The notes under the pieces were generated by a model that was not told the DNA's origin, made no database searches, and saw only the letters and a list, made by a program, of their open reading frames with translations. From the NCBI GenBank assembly GCA_018350325.1, contig JAEVLN010000009.1:80072-144071 (forward strand): 64,000 bases of DNA, read 5' to 3'. Both the position numbers and the translations under genes were made by a program. Numbering within the stretch: position 1 is the first letter of the stretch; every line of letters begins with the position of its first letter. This DNA is from Globodera rostochiensis. Lineage: Eukaryota; Nematoda; Chromadorea; Rhabditida; Heteroderidae. Of this stretch, positions 13,364-25,581 are shown piece after piece.

Positions 13364-13564
13364 GGACAAAATGTCCGATGATCATTTCGTCCGGTAAGCC
13401 AAAATCGGACAAAATGTCCTGTAGCAGTGAAAACGATGTCCGAAGAGCCGAATTTCGTCAACCTTCCAAAATGCTCGTTCCGCTGCTAGTAGGTGTTTTT
13501 GTCCAATTTGGCTTACCGGACAGATTTTGGCTACCGGATGAAATGTCCGTCGGACATTTTGTCG
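13364..13564. repeat. Imperfect inverted-repeat element (MITE-like)
   Basis: The left arm begins GACAAAATGTCCGATG and contains CCGGTAAGCCAAAATC. The right arm reads as its reverse complement with a few mismatches (GATTTTGGCTACCGG ... CGGACATTTTGTC). The core word GGACAAAATGTCC is itself palindromic and recurs. The arms are about 48 bp around about 100 bp of interior with no ORF, which is the shape of a small non-autonomous DNA transposon or foldback element. No target-site duplication was established. Confidence 0.55.
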
Positions 13565-13570
13565 TGTGCC

Positions 13571-13627
13571 TAGACCCCGGCACTTGTGGTTTTCATAGCT
13601 ACAAATAACCACAAGTGCCGGGGTCTA
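13571..13627. repeat. Perfect 21-bp inverted repeat, 15-nt loop
   Basis: TAGACCCCGGCACTTGTGG(TT) at 13571-13591 is the exact reverse complement of 13607-13627, separated by 15 nt. The stem is GC-rich in an AT-rich neighbourhood and is flanked on both sides by a GTGCC/CGTGCC-like word. It abuts the inverted-repeat element on its left. Confidence 0.85.
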
Positions 13628-13809
13628 GTCGTGCCAAATATAATTTTGTGTGGTTTTTTGATTCTAGGATCGATCCATATTTTCCCACTGGAACTAAAAC
13701 CGATTGTGAGCGCTTTTTGTTATAATCACATTTTCTTAATTTTTTTACATAACTGACGAAAATTATCTATTCAGAAGCAATACTCTCTTTTTATTTTCTT
13801 GAAGATAAA

Positions 13810-14252
13810 ATGTCAGGAATGGACGATATCAAGGCCCAACTTTATGTGGCCCTTGGAAAAAATGGGTATGGACAGCCCGAGTACAGATATTTCTGCGAGA
13901 GCGATGGTTCGCATTTAGCAACAATTAAAACAAATTATTTGGAAATTAATTGATTTTAGGTCGACAATATTTTCGCTGCGAATGTTTGGTCAAGGGCTTT
14001 GAGAATACCTATGGTAAATATCCAATTATTTTTATATTTTAATATTCCTTTCTTTTATTTCTGATTAAAAATTCAATCTCAAATACAAAACATTTAGTGG
14101 CCAATGAAACTGCACAGAAAAAGCGCGACGCACAAACGAAGGCCGCGACGGCGATGGGAGCTTGGTTGGTGAAGAATGGCTTTCTAACGGAGGAGGAACT
14201 CCCGCAGCTCGTGGAGATCGGAGAGGCTGCTGCTGCGGATGTAAAAAAGTGA
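13810..14252 (+). CDS. Small stand-alone dsRNA-binding domain protein (RHA/DHX9 dsRBD1 type)
   Basis: Three exons (13810..13906, 13960..14013, 14098..14252) close in phase to a 101-aa protein. It starts MSGMDDIKAQLYVALGKNG and shows YRYFCESDG, YFRCECLVKG and KKRDAQTKAATAMGAWLV, the alpha-beta-beta-beta-alpha pattern of a dsRBD. The closest family I recognise is the first dsRBD of RNA helicase A/MLE, which has the same start (DIK.FLY) and the KKDAQ...A helix 2. The protein ends ...VKK, with no helicase or second dsRBD downstream; the next gene is unrelated. The stop codon overlaps an AATAAA (14252-14257). A role in binding dsRNA is inferred from the domain only. It could be a duplicated, truncated RHA gene, but the frame is intact. 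Confidence 0.8.
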
Positions 14253-14257
14253 ATAAA
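14252..14257 (+). terminator. Polyadenylation signal overlapping the stop codon
   Basis: AATAAA begins on the last base of the TGA stop of the dsRBD gene, so the 3' UTR would be only a few tens of bases. Confidence 0.6.
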
Positions 14258-15151
14258 ACCAGACTATTTTTGAGGGGAGTGGCGGAAATTTTCATGTCCC
14301 AGTTTACATTTCATAAACTACTTAAAAATATGTTCTCACCAATCGATTCTTCACCACGCATCTTTTGGCTTGCGAACTTATCATATTGTTAAGATTCTAT
14401 TTTTATACATTTTTCGAAATTGTGTTCATTGAACTTTTATTTTTAATTGTTGTTTTTTTCATAAAATAAAGTTTAATTTTATTGTTCTCTCTTAAAAATG
14501 AAGCTTTTTGGTTGTTTTGAAGGCGGTGTTTCTTTGCCTAGTTTTTCCATATTTCAAAATAAACATTTGCCACTTGCGTACTTAATTAAATGTGAAATTT
14601 TGTATGGAACTAATTTGCCTTCCACACGATTGAGTCTAAAGCGTTTTTGTAAAAAATTGTGGATTTTCATCTCCATCATAATCATGAGTTTAAAAATGTT
14701 GATATTTATGTTGTCATTACGCCAACAATGCAAAAATCAACATACAAAAAAAATTCTCTCTTGAAAAGTCCCGATCTCGGTCCCGGTTGAAAATCTTGAT
14801 CCCGGTCCCGGTTTTTCTGGTCCCGATAAGTCCCGGTTTCTACCAAAAGTCTCGGTCCCGATCAACTCTATTTCGAGGCTAAGATTTGAGGCCAGTATTA
14901 TTTTTGAAAATTTTTTTTGACAAAATGTTCGATTCGGGTCCGAGGTTCGAAATTGGTAAAACTGGAGCTCATGTTCGGATTCCGCGACCGCGAAACCCCT
15001 AGAAACACTTTTTTATCGACTTAGAAAAAATAAAAGCCAAGCAATTCGATGTTATTTAATTATTTAGAACATTATTTTTGAAGTCTAGTCGGCCATTGTT
15101 TTTTTAGGCCTTATATTTTGACCATTATTGTTCGCCTTTCCTTCTACTGCA
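14258..15151. other. Intergenic, AT-rich with TCCCGGTCCCGG-type repeat
   Basis: No coding exon seen. Around 14765-14860 the words TCCCGGTCCCGG and AGTCCCGGTTT recur on the plus strand, a short degenerate repeat. It resembles the edge of a dispersed element but was not matched elsewhere in the window. Confidence 0.45.
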
Positions 15152-18100
15152 ATGGACAACGAGAATATTTCGTCCAAACAACAGAAAGGAGGTAATGGAG
15201 GTCGAGTCGGTTCGCCTTTCAGAAATGGCTTTTCGAATAGTGGAGGTAGCGGAAAACACGGAGGAAATAGCGATGCACGTAAACGGCGGCCCGTTATACG
15301 ACGCGTTAACGAAACTGCAAGGTTTGAGGCTTTTTCTGAAGTTTTTTAATAAAAACGGGTTCTTTTTCTTGCTAATTCTTTTTGCATTTTGGGTTACCCT
15401 CCCGCTTCTTGATACGTAAATGCTTAGGAAATATGCCAAATTAGAGAAAAAAAAGAAGGTTACCCTTGGGTCGTAAATTAGTACAAATTAGAATTTTAGT
15501 TCCTCCCATGCCTGGGAGTCCTCACACGCGTGGCTTTCCGGCGAGGAAAAGTCCCGGCTTGAGGCCGTACAGCGGGAATGGCGTTTAAGTCGGCCGAAGG
15601 CCAAGCAACAATTGTGGTCTAAGCAGCAAATGAGCGGCAGTGGCGGTCGCGTGGGGTCGTTGATGGAGCTGAACAATGCTGAACGGAAGAGTTTGGACGC
15701 GGTGGCCGACTCCCCCGTCCATCCGTCGCCAAATTCCGTGTTCACCCGTAACAGGTTCCGTTTCCAGATTTCGATTTCGAGTCCAAAAAAATGGTTGAAA
15801 ATAACGATTCAAATAAAAAATTTTTTAAAGAAAATTACCAAATGGCATCTTCCCAACGTTTTTCGAATTTAGAAAAGTAACTTCACCGCCCGCTTTGGTA
15901 AGCGATCCCGAGCCGAAGAAGTCGCCCGTCGCTTCTCCGTCCGCCAAAGACAAAGAACAGAGTCCGTCCTCTTCTAATGTAAATGCCGCACCGGCCCCTC
16001 AGCAAGCAGCGACCGTCACGAACAATAAACATGGCCTATTGGCCATTTCACCGCTGGCACTGAAGGATTTGTTGTCGACAATTGTTCCGCCTGCAGAAAA
16101 GACAAAACCGTCGTCACCAACGGTTGGAATGGGCGCTTCAAAATATTCGCTTTTTATTGTCTTCTTCCGCAGGTTCCGGTCAATTCTCTCAACAATGCCT
16201 TCGCCCACTCTAAATTCACTGTCGAGGCGACCAAATCGCCGTTGCCAATTGCCACTGTCACTACCGCTGCCGCGTTACCAGATCCTGCGACGGTGGCGGT
16301 GCCCGCCGCTGCCACTGACCCGACGGCGACGCCTTTTTTGCTGAAGGAGGATACGCAGGCAAAGGGGGAGGTGGCGCCGATTGCACCGGCACTGATGGCA
16401 CAAACGTCGCTGGAGGACGACGGGGGCAAGAAAGCGGCCGAGTCGCGACGGGAGTCCGTAGAGGACTACGACGAGGACTATGACGAAGAGAAGCCCATCG
16501 ACAAATCGCCTGGTAATGATTTTATCCTTAATTTCATGTTTTATCCACCTCTTCCACACAAAATCTTTAAATGTTTTCGGTTTCTAAAAGAATTTATTTA
16601 TTATTAAAATTTCGCTTTTTTTTTTCTAAAGTTCCTTTTTTCGCTTCTGATCTAACCATTACCAAATTCCGTAGCTTCTTTCTAAAAAAATAAGAATGAA
16701 TAGAAATAAAAAAAAACATTTGAAAGTTTTGTTCATCCATTTTTAAAAACTTTTGTTTTATTGATTTACAGGGGTTCATTGGGTCCCATCTTGCTTATTT
16801 TTTGCTCACACTTTAGACAACCGATTTCTGAAATTTGACGAAGAATTGGGTCGTGGTTCATTCAAGACGGTTTACCGGGGTCTGGACACCGAAACAGGCA
16901 AGTGAGGCGTTTGAATCTGGTTGAATTCTTGACTGAGACTAATTTAAAAATAAACATACGAATTTATAGCGTAAAAAATCTTATAATTCCAAATTTCAGG
17001 CGTCGCCGTCGCTTGGTGCGAGTTACAGGAGCAAAAGTTGAACAAAGCGGAGCGTCAACGGTTTCGGGAAGAGGCCGAAATGCTGAAGGGTCTTCAACAC
17101 CCGAACATTGTAAAATTCTACGATTATTGGGAGCGGACGGATGGGAAAAGAAAGTCGGTTGAGAATTTGTGTTGTGCAAAAATTTTAAACAATAATTGCA
17201 GGTACATCGTACTCATAACAGGTTATGCATGAATTGTCCTACATTGTGTTATTTAATTTGTATCTTCAAATTATTCTAATTGACGCCGGAATTTTAAAAA
17301 TTGAACGTTAAGCGCTTTGGAATTGAATGCTTTATTATTTTAGAGCTCATGACTTCTGGCACTCTCAAGCTGTATTTGAAACGCTTCAAGCGCATCAATG
17401 TCAAAGTGTTGAAGTCGTGGTGTCGGCAAATACTGAAGGCGAGTTTTTCTTTTACCAAATATTATTGCTTTGACACTTTCCTTCACAGGGGCTCTACTTT
17501 CTGCACACCCGTCCCACGCCGGTCATCCACAGGGACCTTAAGTGTGACAACATTTTCATCACTGGAACAACCGGCAGTGTGAAAATCGGAGATCTTGGTT
17601 GGTCATTAAATTAAATAGTTATTTAATTTGGAAATTTTTTAAATACAATTTGGGATTTAAAAGTAAAAAATTCTGATCCAACTTTGTTTTTCCCATTTCT
17701 TTAGGCCTTGCCACTCTCAAAAACAAATCGCACGCGAAAAGTGTGATCGGTACTCCCGAGTTTATGGCGCCCGAAATGTATGAAGAGCAGTATGATGAAA
17801 GCGTGGACGGTCAGTTTTTAGTCATAAAATATAAATAAAATACACTAAAATTTGTTCAGTTTATGCGTTTGGCATGTGTTTGCTGGAAATGGTCACCGGA
17901 GAGTACCCATACAGGTGATTTTGGATTGACCAGCGTTCTCCGAATTTAAAAACAACAAAAAAAAATTAAGCGAATGTCAATACCCAGCCCAGGTCTACCG
18001 GAAAGTCATATCGGTCGGTCGGTTTTGGGGTGGGGGTGCAGGTAATTCATGAATTTTTTAGGGAGTGAAACCGACTTGTTTCGAGCGCATTCAGAATCCG

Positions 18101-20165
18101 GAGATCAAAGAAGTTTTAAAAATCCTTTTATTTCAAAAAAGCGCGGTTAAATTATGCAATTTTTTTTTGCAGATTATCGAGCGATGTATTCGGCCAAAGA
18201 GAGAGGACAGAGCGACCGTTCAGCAATTGTTAAATGACGAATTTTTTATGCCGGTTTGTCATTTTGTTGTTTTAAAATTATATTTTACACAATTAGTGCC
18301 ATTTTCAGGAGGAACAATTTGGCATCCGAGTGGACATTCAGAACCGGGACCAGGATTTGAGCAGTGCCAGCAGCGAGGTACTTTTTAAAATTTAATTTCC
18401 ATTTGTCCATCTTCAGATTCACATGCAACTTTACGTGATCGATGAGCGCAAGAGGGCACAGTACAAATTCAAAGAGAATGAGGGCCTACAATTCACATTT
18501 GACATCGAAGTAGATAAGTCCGAAGAGGTTGGTGACACAGTCTATTCGCAATACGACGATTTACAATTGTCCTTCTTGACAGATCGTCCAACAAATGGTT
18601 GAACAGCAACTGATTCCCGACTGCGACATAAGACATATCACCAAACTCATCAAAGACAAGGTGTGTGTCGCGTGCACTTATGATTTGTTTTTTCCCGAAA
18701 GCTTTTGCTTTTCTCTCCCAGGTGGAGGCGTTCAAGCGGGATCGAGACTTCCGTCAGCGACAAATGCGAGACGATGAACAACGGGTGCAACAACTGTTAC
18801 AGCAGCGAACGAGCGAAGCCCCAGAAGGGACGGTCGCATTGTCATCAGGGACTGCCGTCGGTTTAAACACTGGCAGCGAGCAGATGAACGGCGACACAGC
18901 CGCCGCAACAGTGGTGGTGCATCATTTGGCAGCGGCGGTCGGTGGTGGACAGCCGACGTCGATCGCAGCGGTTGGACAACTGTCGCTGGCCGACCTGGAG
19001 AAGGCGTTAGCCAAGGTGACAGGCGTTGAACACTTTCATGGAACGCATTAGCAATAAGGAATGTTTGTGCAAACATTTTTTATAAACACCGAATTTAGTG
19101 GAGATAAACCTGATTAAAAGTTGTAAAGGTAATAAAGCCGCAAACAGCAGAACAACATCTGAACAGCATAACAATTGGCTCTGTTTCTTCGTGTGATTTG
19201 GGTACCTCTTCGACAGCACAGTCACAGCAAATGTCATCCGGTGGCTCTGTTGGTAAGTGCCTATCGGGGGGGGGGAGGAGGGGGAAATTCCCAAATTGGA
19301 TATTATGCTTAATAATTGTACTCCAACACTTCTGGGAAAAACATTCAAAAATTGGCAATGTTTTCTTACAACCAGCAGGCCCAGTGCGGTCGAACACCGT
19401 GGAGGCCGAGCTGTTGTTCCACCATTCCCAACAACAGCCGCTAATGCCCACTGCCACTTCACAACCGTTGCTCGCTGTGCTCAATACGGCCGCATTTACA
19501 GCCGCGGGCGCAGCATTTTCGGCACAAAATGGTCAGATGGTGGAGGGGGAGGCGGGGGGGGGATATTATTTCTTTTATTTTTAGACAAATAAATTTTCCA
19601 TTTTTCGACAAAAGGTTCAATTTTAAACAGATTCGTCTATCTCCCAACTTCCAAGATCAATGTCACTTCATTCCCTGTAAGTGCCATGGGGGTAATCACA
19701 AAAAAATGTCTCAAAATTCGAAAAAATTTGTCATAATTTCCTCCTCCTTTTTTCAGTGATATTCCGTCCAACTGTAAGTGCAAAAGGTCGGGCTATGTGT
19801 TGGCACTCGAAAGCCAAGTAAGTTCAAACATTTACAGTCAACAAATCAAAAAAAGCTTTATCATTTTCCCAAAGGTTGCATTTCTGCAGGAACAGAATAA
19901 GGTGATTTATTTGGGTTCGCAAACCCCCGCAAATTTCAAAAAAGGGTCTGTGTCTAATTAATTGTAACTGCCCGCAAATTTCAAAAAAGGGTCTGTGTCT
20001 AATTAATTGTAACTGGGCCCATAATTTGACCGAAGTCCGGGACAAACACAAAAAGAGTTGTAACGAATGCTAGAAATGTAAATGTGTTTATACTTTCAGA
20101 ATCTAATCGAACAACTCCGCGAACTGAAGAAGGAAAGCGCAAAAAGTCAGCAAAAAGACGGATAA
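15152..20165 (+). CDS. wnk-1: WNK (with-no-lysine) serine/threonine kinase
   Basis: Role (family knowledge): WNKs sense chloride/osmotic state and phosphorylate SPAK/OSR1 (GCK-3 in worms) to control cation-chloride cotransporters. Exon 1 (15152-15321) joins the 15500 exon in phase. A low-complexity N-terminus precedes the kinase: [13 protein letters not shown] carries the WNK lysine in strand 2, VAVAWCEL has Cys where other kinases have Lys, [29 protein letters not shown] (DLG for DFG), [20 protein letters not shown] with the activation-loop Ser, and [18 protein letters not shown]. Next is a CCT/PF2-like domain ([18 protein letters not shown] ... [13 protein letters not shown]). The tail ends [19 protein letters not shown] and a short coiled segment EQLRELKKE before TAA at 20163-20165. 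Two introns, 16898-16999 and 17439-17488, start with GC. Some exon boundaries in the Ala/Pro-rich regions are approximate. Confidence 0.92.
19926..20015 (+). repeat. Perfect 45-bp tandem duplication in the last WNK intron
   Basis: 19926-19970 and 19971-20015 are identical 45-mers beginning CCCGCAAATTTCAAAAAAGG and ending TTAATTGTAACTG. They lie inside the final intron of the WNK gene and leave the acceptor (about 20099) intact. Confidence 0.95.
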
Positions 20166-20500
20166 AATAATCCTTTAAATCGCTAATCATCAGTCAGTTA
20201 TATACGAGAAAATCGTCCTGTACAATTGAATGATATTACATTACATTATGTTTCCAATATCATTAAGCTTGCTCACTTTTCGACTCTTTATGTATCAAAT
20301 TATGGTTAAGTGACCTAAAAATGATAAATTTAATTATCTTTTTTTGTTTGTTTGTCATTGTGTACAACGGCAAAAAATGTCCAAGGCATTTTGGGAGACA
20401 CACGCAAAAAAAAAGTTTTTGAGAGGTCTGAGATCAGAGACCGTTTCGTTTTGGGACACCGATCAGCTGCTGCCTGCACGATCAGTTCGTTTTCCTCCGT

Positions 20501-23500
20501 CTAAACGGCTGGTTCGTCCGCGTACAATTCGTTGGAGTCCGGGGCCGGCGGTGCGCGGGTTGCCGGCACGGCCGCCCTCTCGCCCCCGGCCAACTCGACG
20601 TAGTCGGGGTCCTCGGGGTCAAAGATCGCCCGAGGGTCGCACTGAAACGGACTGGGTCATGGCGAAGAGTCTCATCATTTTTGGTCTTCGGAAACACCAA
20701 AGGGACCGTTTGGCCCGCTATTTTCTTTCTTTTGGGATCGGGAGAGAGTCTCGTCAATCTCAAGACAGCCTTTTGCCGTCCAATTCCGTCTGTATAAAGC
20801 CACTGCACTTTTGGAATTCTTTTTTGGTTAATTAATTCTTTTTGTAACATAAAAATAAAATCCCAATTAATGAACTTACAATGGCCACCCGAATGTTGTC
20901 AATGGCGATCGCCTAAAATCGCCATTATAATACAAAAAATAATTAAATAAAGAAAAAACATTTTGGGATCAGAAATTTCAGTTGCATCCATTTTTTGTGG
21001 GACTCCTGCAATAATTTGCATATTATCGCTGAGTTTTACCGTTTTTTCAGCAGATCGGTCGAGATTGTGCGCGACGAGATAAAACTTAAGCAAAAAGAAT
21101 TTTAATTAAATTGGCCCATCATTTCTTTACATGAGACGTGCCGGGTGGCAATTGAATGTGGACGCTGTGAAAGGCATACAAATATAAATAATTATGGACT
21201 TTGGGGTAGGCTTTTGGGGCGGACTTTGGGAATTGGCATTTAATGAAAGGGCATTTAATAGGCAAAGAATGGCATTGGCATTTGTTTTCGCGTGGACGCA
21301 CCTGTTCCATTTTGCCGGGGAATGCTTTGAAGTGATGGAACGAAGAATTGGCGGGCATTGCAAAAATGCGGCAACTGTCCTAAATAAACAAGGCGGCGGG
21401 GGGGGGGCATTAATTCCCATAAATTGGGCCTTGCCTTAGGGGTTTTGCGTATCGCGTGCCCAAGCAGAGGCGAATGGTCGACGAATGAGTGGGCCTATTT
21501 TAAGGGATTAAATGAAATTTGCCTATTTTTGTTACCTAAAATATTGGAACAGCAGCACATTTATGCCTTCGGTCAGATTGAACCGCGGACTCTCCAAAAT
21601 GGCAAAATCGCCGGGGCCGAGCACTAAAATATTTAAAATAAATTTATTCGATTTAAAATTAAAAGCTTTACCCGTGCTCACAAATTGTCCATTTGTTGAA
21701 GCTGTGGAGAAATTAACAAAAAATAAAATGATTTTATATATATTTTTACCAGGCCTCAAATCGGTGTGTCTATTGAGAGGAAATCCTGAATGTTTATAAG
21801 TAGATTTAACCAAACAAATAATGACCTCCTACCGTATCCCTTCGTCCGCAATGTCCACGGCACTTTTGTCAGACCGTGATTCAAATAATGGCATGCATTC
21901 TCTGAGAAGTTAAAAAATCTTAAAAGTTAAATAAATAAAATAAAATTTAATTATAAATCCAAAGCCACTCGTCCAAATGCCATCCGTCCGCCCACCAAAA
22001 TCTCTGGGCCAAAAAGCCTAAGCCTAAGAGTCTAAGCCGGGTTCTAAGAAAGGTGCGATTCGAAAGGATTCGGACATTTTTGGCTGTGGTGGATGGAATT
22101 CAGACGAGAGGGCTTTGGGGCGGAAGCAAAATGTTCCTTATGAAATTCGAATTAAATGTAAATTCAATTCGACCATTGAAATCGCAATTCAACAATTTGC
22201 AAAAGTTTTGTTCGTAAGGCGGCGGTTGGGTCGTTCCGTACTTTTGTGTTGTTGTGTACGGTATTGTAAATGAACTGTAACATTTTAAATCGTTTTTTGT
22301 TATTTTACTTTTGCCCCAACCCTTTTGTGCTTGTCGCTTTCGTTTTCTTTTTGTCCAGCGGGGCGATGCCCGGGTAAATTGTGAACACTTCGGCGCCATC
22401 TTCGCCACTCGACAAATCCGTCGTTGTCTAAAGTTATTTAAATGCATTTTTTTATTGTTTAAAGTTTATTTAAATGCATTTTTTTATTGTTTAAAGTTTA
22501 AACTGAAAGTGACCCTCCGCGGAGTGCTCGTCATAATCAAATCCAGCGGGTCAGCCGTAATTTGCGGTGTTGTCTCTTTTGTGCTGGAGTTCGGATGACG
22601 TGGCGGCGGCGGTTTCGGGGGGTTTGGGAGGAAGGGATAGCCTAAAGCTTTAAAAATACTCAAAAATTTGGATAAACCCACGTGTTCCCGGTTTGCTGCT
22701 TTTCCAAAAGGGCATCTCATGAGTGGCCGTGGCCGTCGACGTCAACAAGGGCAGTACGGTAACCGTTGGTGGGAGTATGGTCGACGTTATGCTGGACGAA
22801 TTGGTCTGGAGGTACGGGTGGAAGGTGGAGAGGACGACGGACGGCGGGATCATCGACGGAGGGGGCCTTCTGCTGCTGGTGGGCAGTGTTCGGGGCCGTG
22901 TGGGGACGATGGTCTGTTCCGTAGACGGAATGTTTGTGGGCGCGAACGAACTCTTAAAAACAAAAAGTTAAAATTCAAAAAAATTAAAATTTGAAATTTG
23001 CCTGAGGCGACGGACGGAGCGTGGGAAGGATCTTTTTGGTTTCGCTTTTCGGCGGTTGTGTTGGATCGAAAGTGACTGAGGAAGCGGCCGTGACAGGCGA
23101 TGATGTGCCCCAGGACATTTCGACCTGTCATTGATACTGTACTGTTCGATCGTCGTGAAACTACCGTACCCCCTTAGAGCCGCCCTTCTTGTCGTTGAGG
23201 TCTGTCTGCTCCTCCTCCGCCTTGAGTTCGTTCAGTGCCGTCAAATTGCACTCGCCAATGTAGGCAATTTCGTCGATCATCAAATAGGTATTGTGCGAGT
23301 TCTTCTCCCAAATTGGCACGACATTCAGCTGTCAAATTCAAAATTTCCCATAAAAAACTGCCATTTTTGAACGAACAGTAAACGGTTCCCGAATCGTGTC
23401 GGACAATTCGAACACCGCCAAAGAGTTGGGGTCCAACCGATTGTGCTGGGCCACCTCCTCAACGCACTGGATCTTCGGACTGTCCACCGCCCATCCGACG

Positions 23501-25581
23501 GCACAGACTTGCACCAGAACTCTGCCGTTGGTCCAATAGCGAAAAAGGAGCTGAAGCATTAAAATGTAAATCTTTACCAAAATTGTCTATTGGAAGTTAA
23601 GTAATGAACGACCTTTCCCGTGCCGGATTGGCATCGCAACGGGTCACTGCTGAGCATGGCGCTGCCTTGAATCACCACGGCAGCCGGGTACTGGGGCGAT
23701 TCCTCCTCGTCCGACTTCGACTCCTCGTCAAGCGACGGAATTGCGCCTATTCAAAGCCAAAATGAAGCAAATCGACAAATCATCGTTTTAAAAGAATTTC
23801 TTTATTTTCGTTTGGAATGGCACCTTTGTGCACAATGGCCCATCGCCCCGACTCCGGCCCCCAAAGGCACGGGAAATTGTGGGTGAAGTCGCAAAGCAAA
23901 TCGTCCGTTTGTTCAGTGATTCGGCCAAGACGGCGGTCGAAGAACGGACGCGTTTTGGCACCGACGATCAGAAGGTCAAAAGAGGGCAAAGGCTTTACCG
24001 TTGTGGTGGTGGAACGGATCAGAATGCTCAATTTGGAGACTATTTATATGCCAATTAACTTCACTTTGCCCACTTTGGAATGCCGGTTTCCCATGGGACG
24101 GTTGCGCTGTGTCGGGTGAACGCGTTCGGCCGAGCCCGTGACGAAATCAATGTGGACGTAAAAAGTGAGGCCAAATTTGGAGGGCCGACGGGTGGTGGTC
24201 GGTTTGTTGCCGTGCCAAAGTCTGTTGTCGGCACCACAAACGGCACTATGTGAGTTGGGACGGCGGTCGGAGGGTCGTCGGTGGTCGGTGAATGGGTGAT
24301 TGGGGAAGAAGCGATCGGAGGAATGGGCGTGACGCTAGTCCATTGAGCAACGGAAGAGGCGGTGGTGGAAGGGATCAAGGGCGCGACCACAAAACTAAAC
24401 AATGCCTTTTTGACACAGAATTGGCATTTTCAGATTTAACCAAAAAACATTTTATTTTTATTAATTTACGGGTTTATTATGCCCGAAGGGGGGCCAGGCA
24501 AAAGCGGGGGCAGTATCAGTGGGCCTAAATTTCTTTATTAAAAATAAATTTAGAATTTTGGCACCCATTGGTAGTGCCGGTCCCAAAGAGAATGGATTTG
24601 GCAACGGCAAAGAGGTGGAGTGGGGTCCGCTTGCGGTGATCGGAGTGGGACTGATGAAGACCGGCGACGATGTGGAGGTGGTGGCGGTGGTTGAGGACGA
24701 ATGCCACATTGGCACGGGGGGAGAGGAAGTTGGCATTGGCACGGAGGAGAAGGGGGGCCATTCAGGACCGGAGGGCAAAGTGCTGAACAGAAAATTCCAT
24801 TCAATTCGGGGAAAATTTAGAGGTTGCTTCATCAATTCAAAATTGGCAACCTTCCCAGCGTCCACAAAGGCATTGGTGACGTGCTGTCGGCTCCGCAATG
24901 TTTGGCGTCGTATTTGATGTTGTCCACCACCAGAATGCCCTGACTCCGACTTGGAATGATGGCAATCTGTTTTTATTTAAAACAAAATTAACTCTTTTTA
25001 ATTCTGGCACGCCTCACGTGAAAGCTTTGCTTGACCGGCGGGACCTTCAACGCCACTTTTCCCGGCTGAACCGACGTTTGCAGCATTCCCGTGCAGTTCA
25101 GCCGCCGGTAGTCCGCCCCCAACAGACAAATCTCCAAATCCGAGGCGCCGACGCTCCAATAGGTGAAGCTGAACAGCGAAAAGCCCTCCTGACAGCTGAC
25201 CAACTCAGACCCAAGCATGTCCGCCAGCCGACCGTCGCGAACTTCCAACAGAGCGAATGGTTCGGCTTTAAGGGGAAATGCGAAAAATATGAAAAAGTTC
25301 TTTTACAATAATTTTCTTAATTATCTCTTAAATATTGTAAAAGCCGTTTTACTCGGATGGGCCATTGTGCCGGTGGCGGCCAACCACAGAATTGAGTCGG
25401 GCTCTCCGCGTGCCATTTTCCACCGGTCAGCGGTGCCGCCGATGCTGTTCCATCGGCAGGGGAGGGAAAAGTCGCAGTCGAAGCCAACGGAAGCGTCCGA
25501 TCGGAGGTCGGGCGACAGTTGTGGCAGTTCTGAAGTGGTCACGAACAGCCCGAGCGCAACCTGCACAAAATGATCGCGCAT
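20501..25581 (-). CDS. Secreted multi-MAM-domain protein with Ser/Thr/Pro linkers
   Basis: Start at the ATG of a probable signal peptide (MRDHFVQVALGLFVTTSE, 25581 downwards). MAM-like unit 1: CDFSLPCRWNS ... MAHPSEPFALLEVRDG ... VDNIKYDAKHC. Mucin-like Pro/Ser/Thr linkers follow (about 24.9-24.1 kb). Unit 2: CDFTHNFPCLWG ... YWTNGRVLVQVCAVGW ... IDEIAYIGEC. Another Ser/Thr-rich linker lies at about 22.9-22.3 kb. Unit 3: FAILESPRFNLTEGINVLLF ... TIRLCLGTRYAKPLR ... VHIQLPPGTSHFYLVAHN ... AIAIDNIRVAI. The acidic end ...DPEDPDYVELAGG...LYADEPAV stops at 20501-20503. MAM domains mediate extracellular adhesion (family knowledge). No TM helix was found, so the product is probably secreted. One intron (21380-21434) starts with GC. 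Several exon ends in the linkers are not resolved. An additional 5' exon at 25695-25804 is possible. Confidence 0.75.

Larger units (their letters stand above)
12432..13809. other. Intergenic with repeats
   Basis: AT-rich and without a convincing coding exon. It contains a poly-G run near 12854, a poly-C run near 13166, an inverted-repeat element (13364-13564) and a perfect hairpin (13571-13627). It lies between the divergently transcribed carboxypeptidase and dsRBD genes, so it should carry both promoters. Confidence 0.6.
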
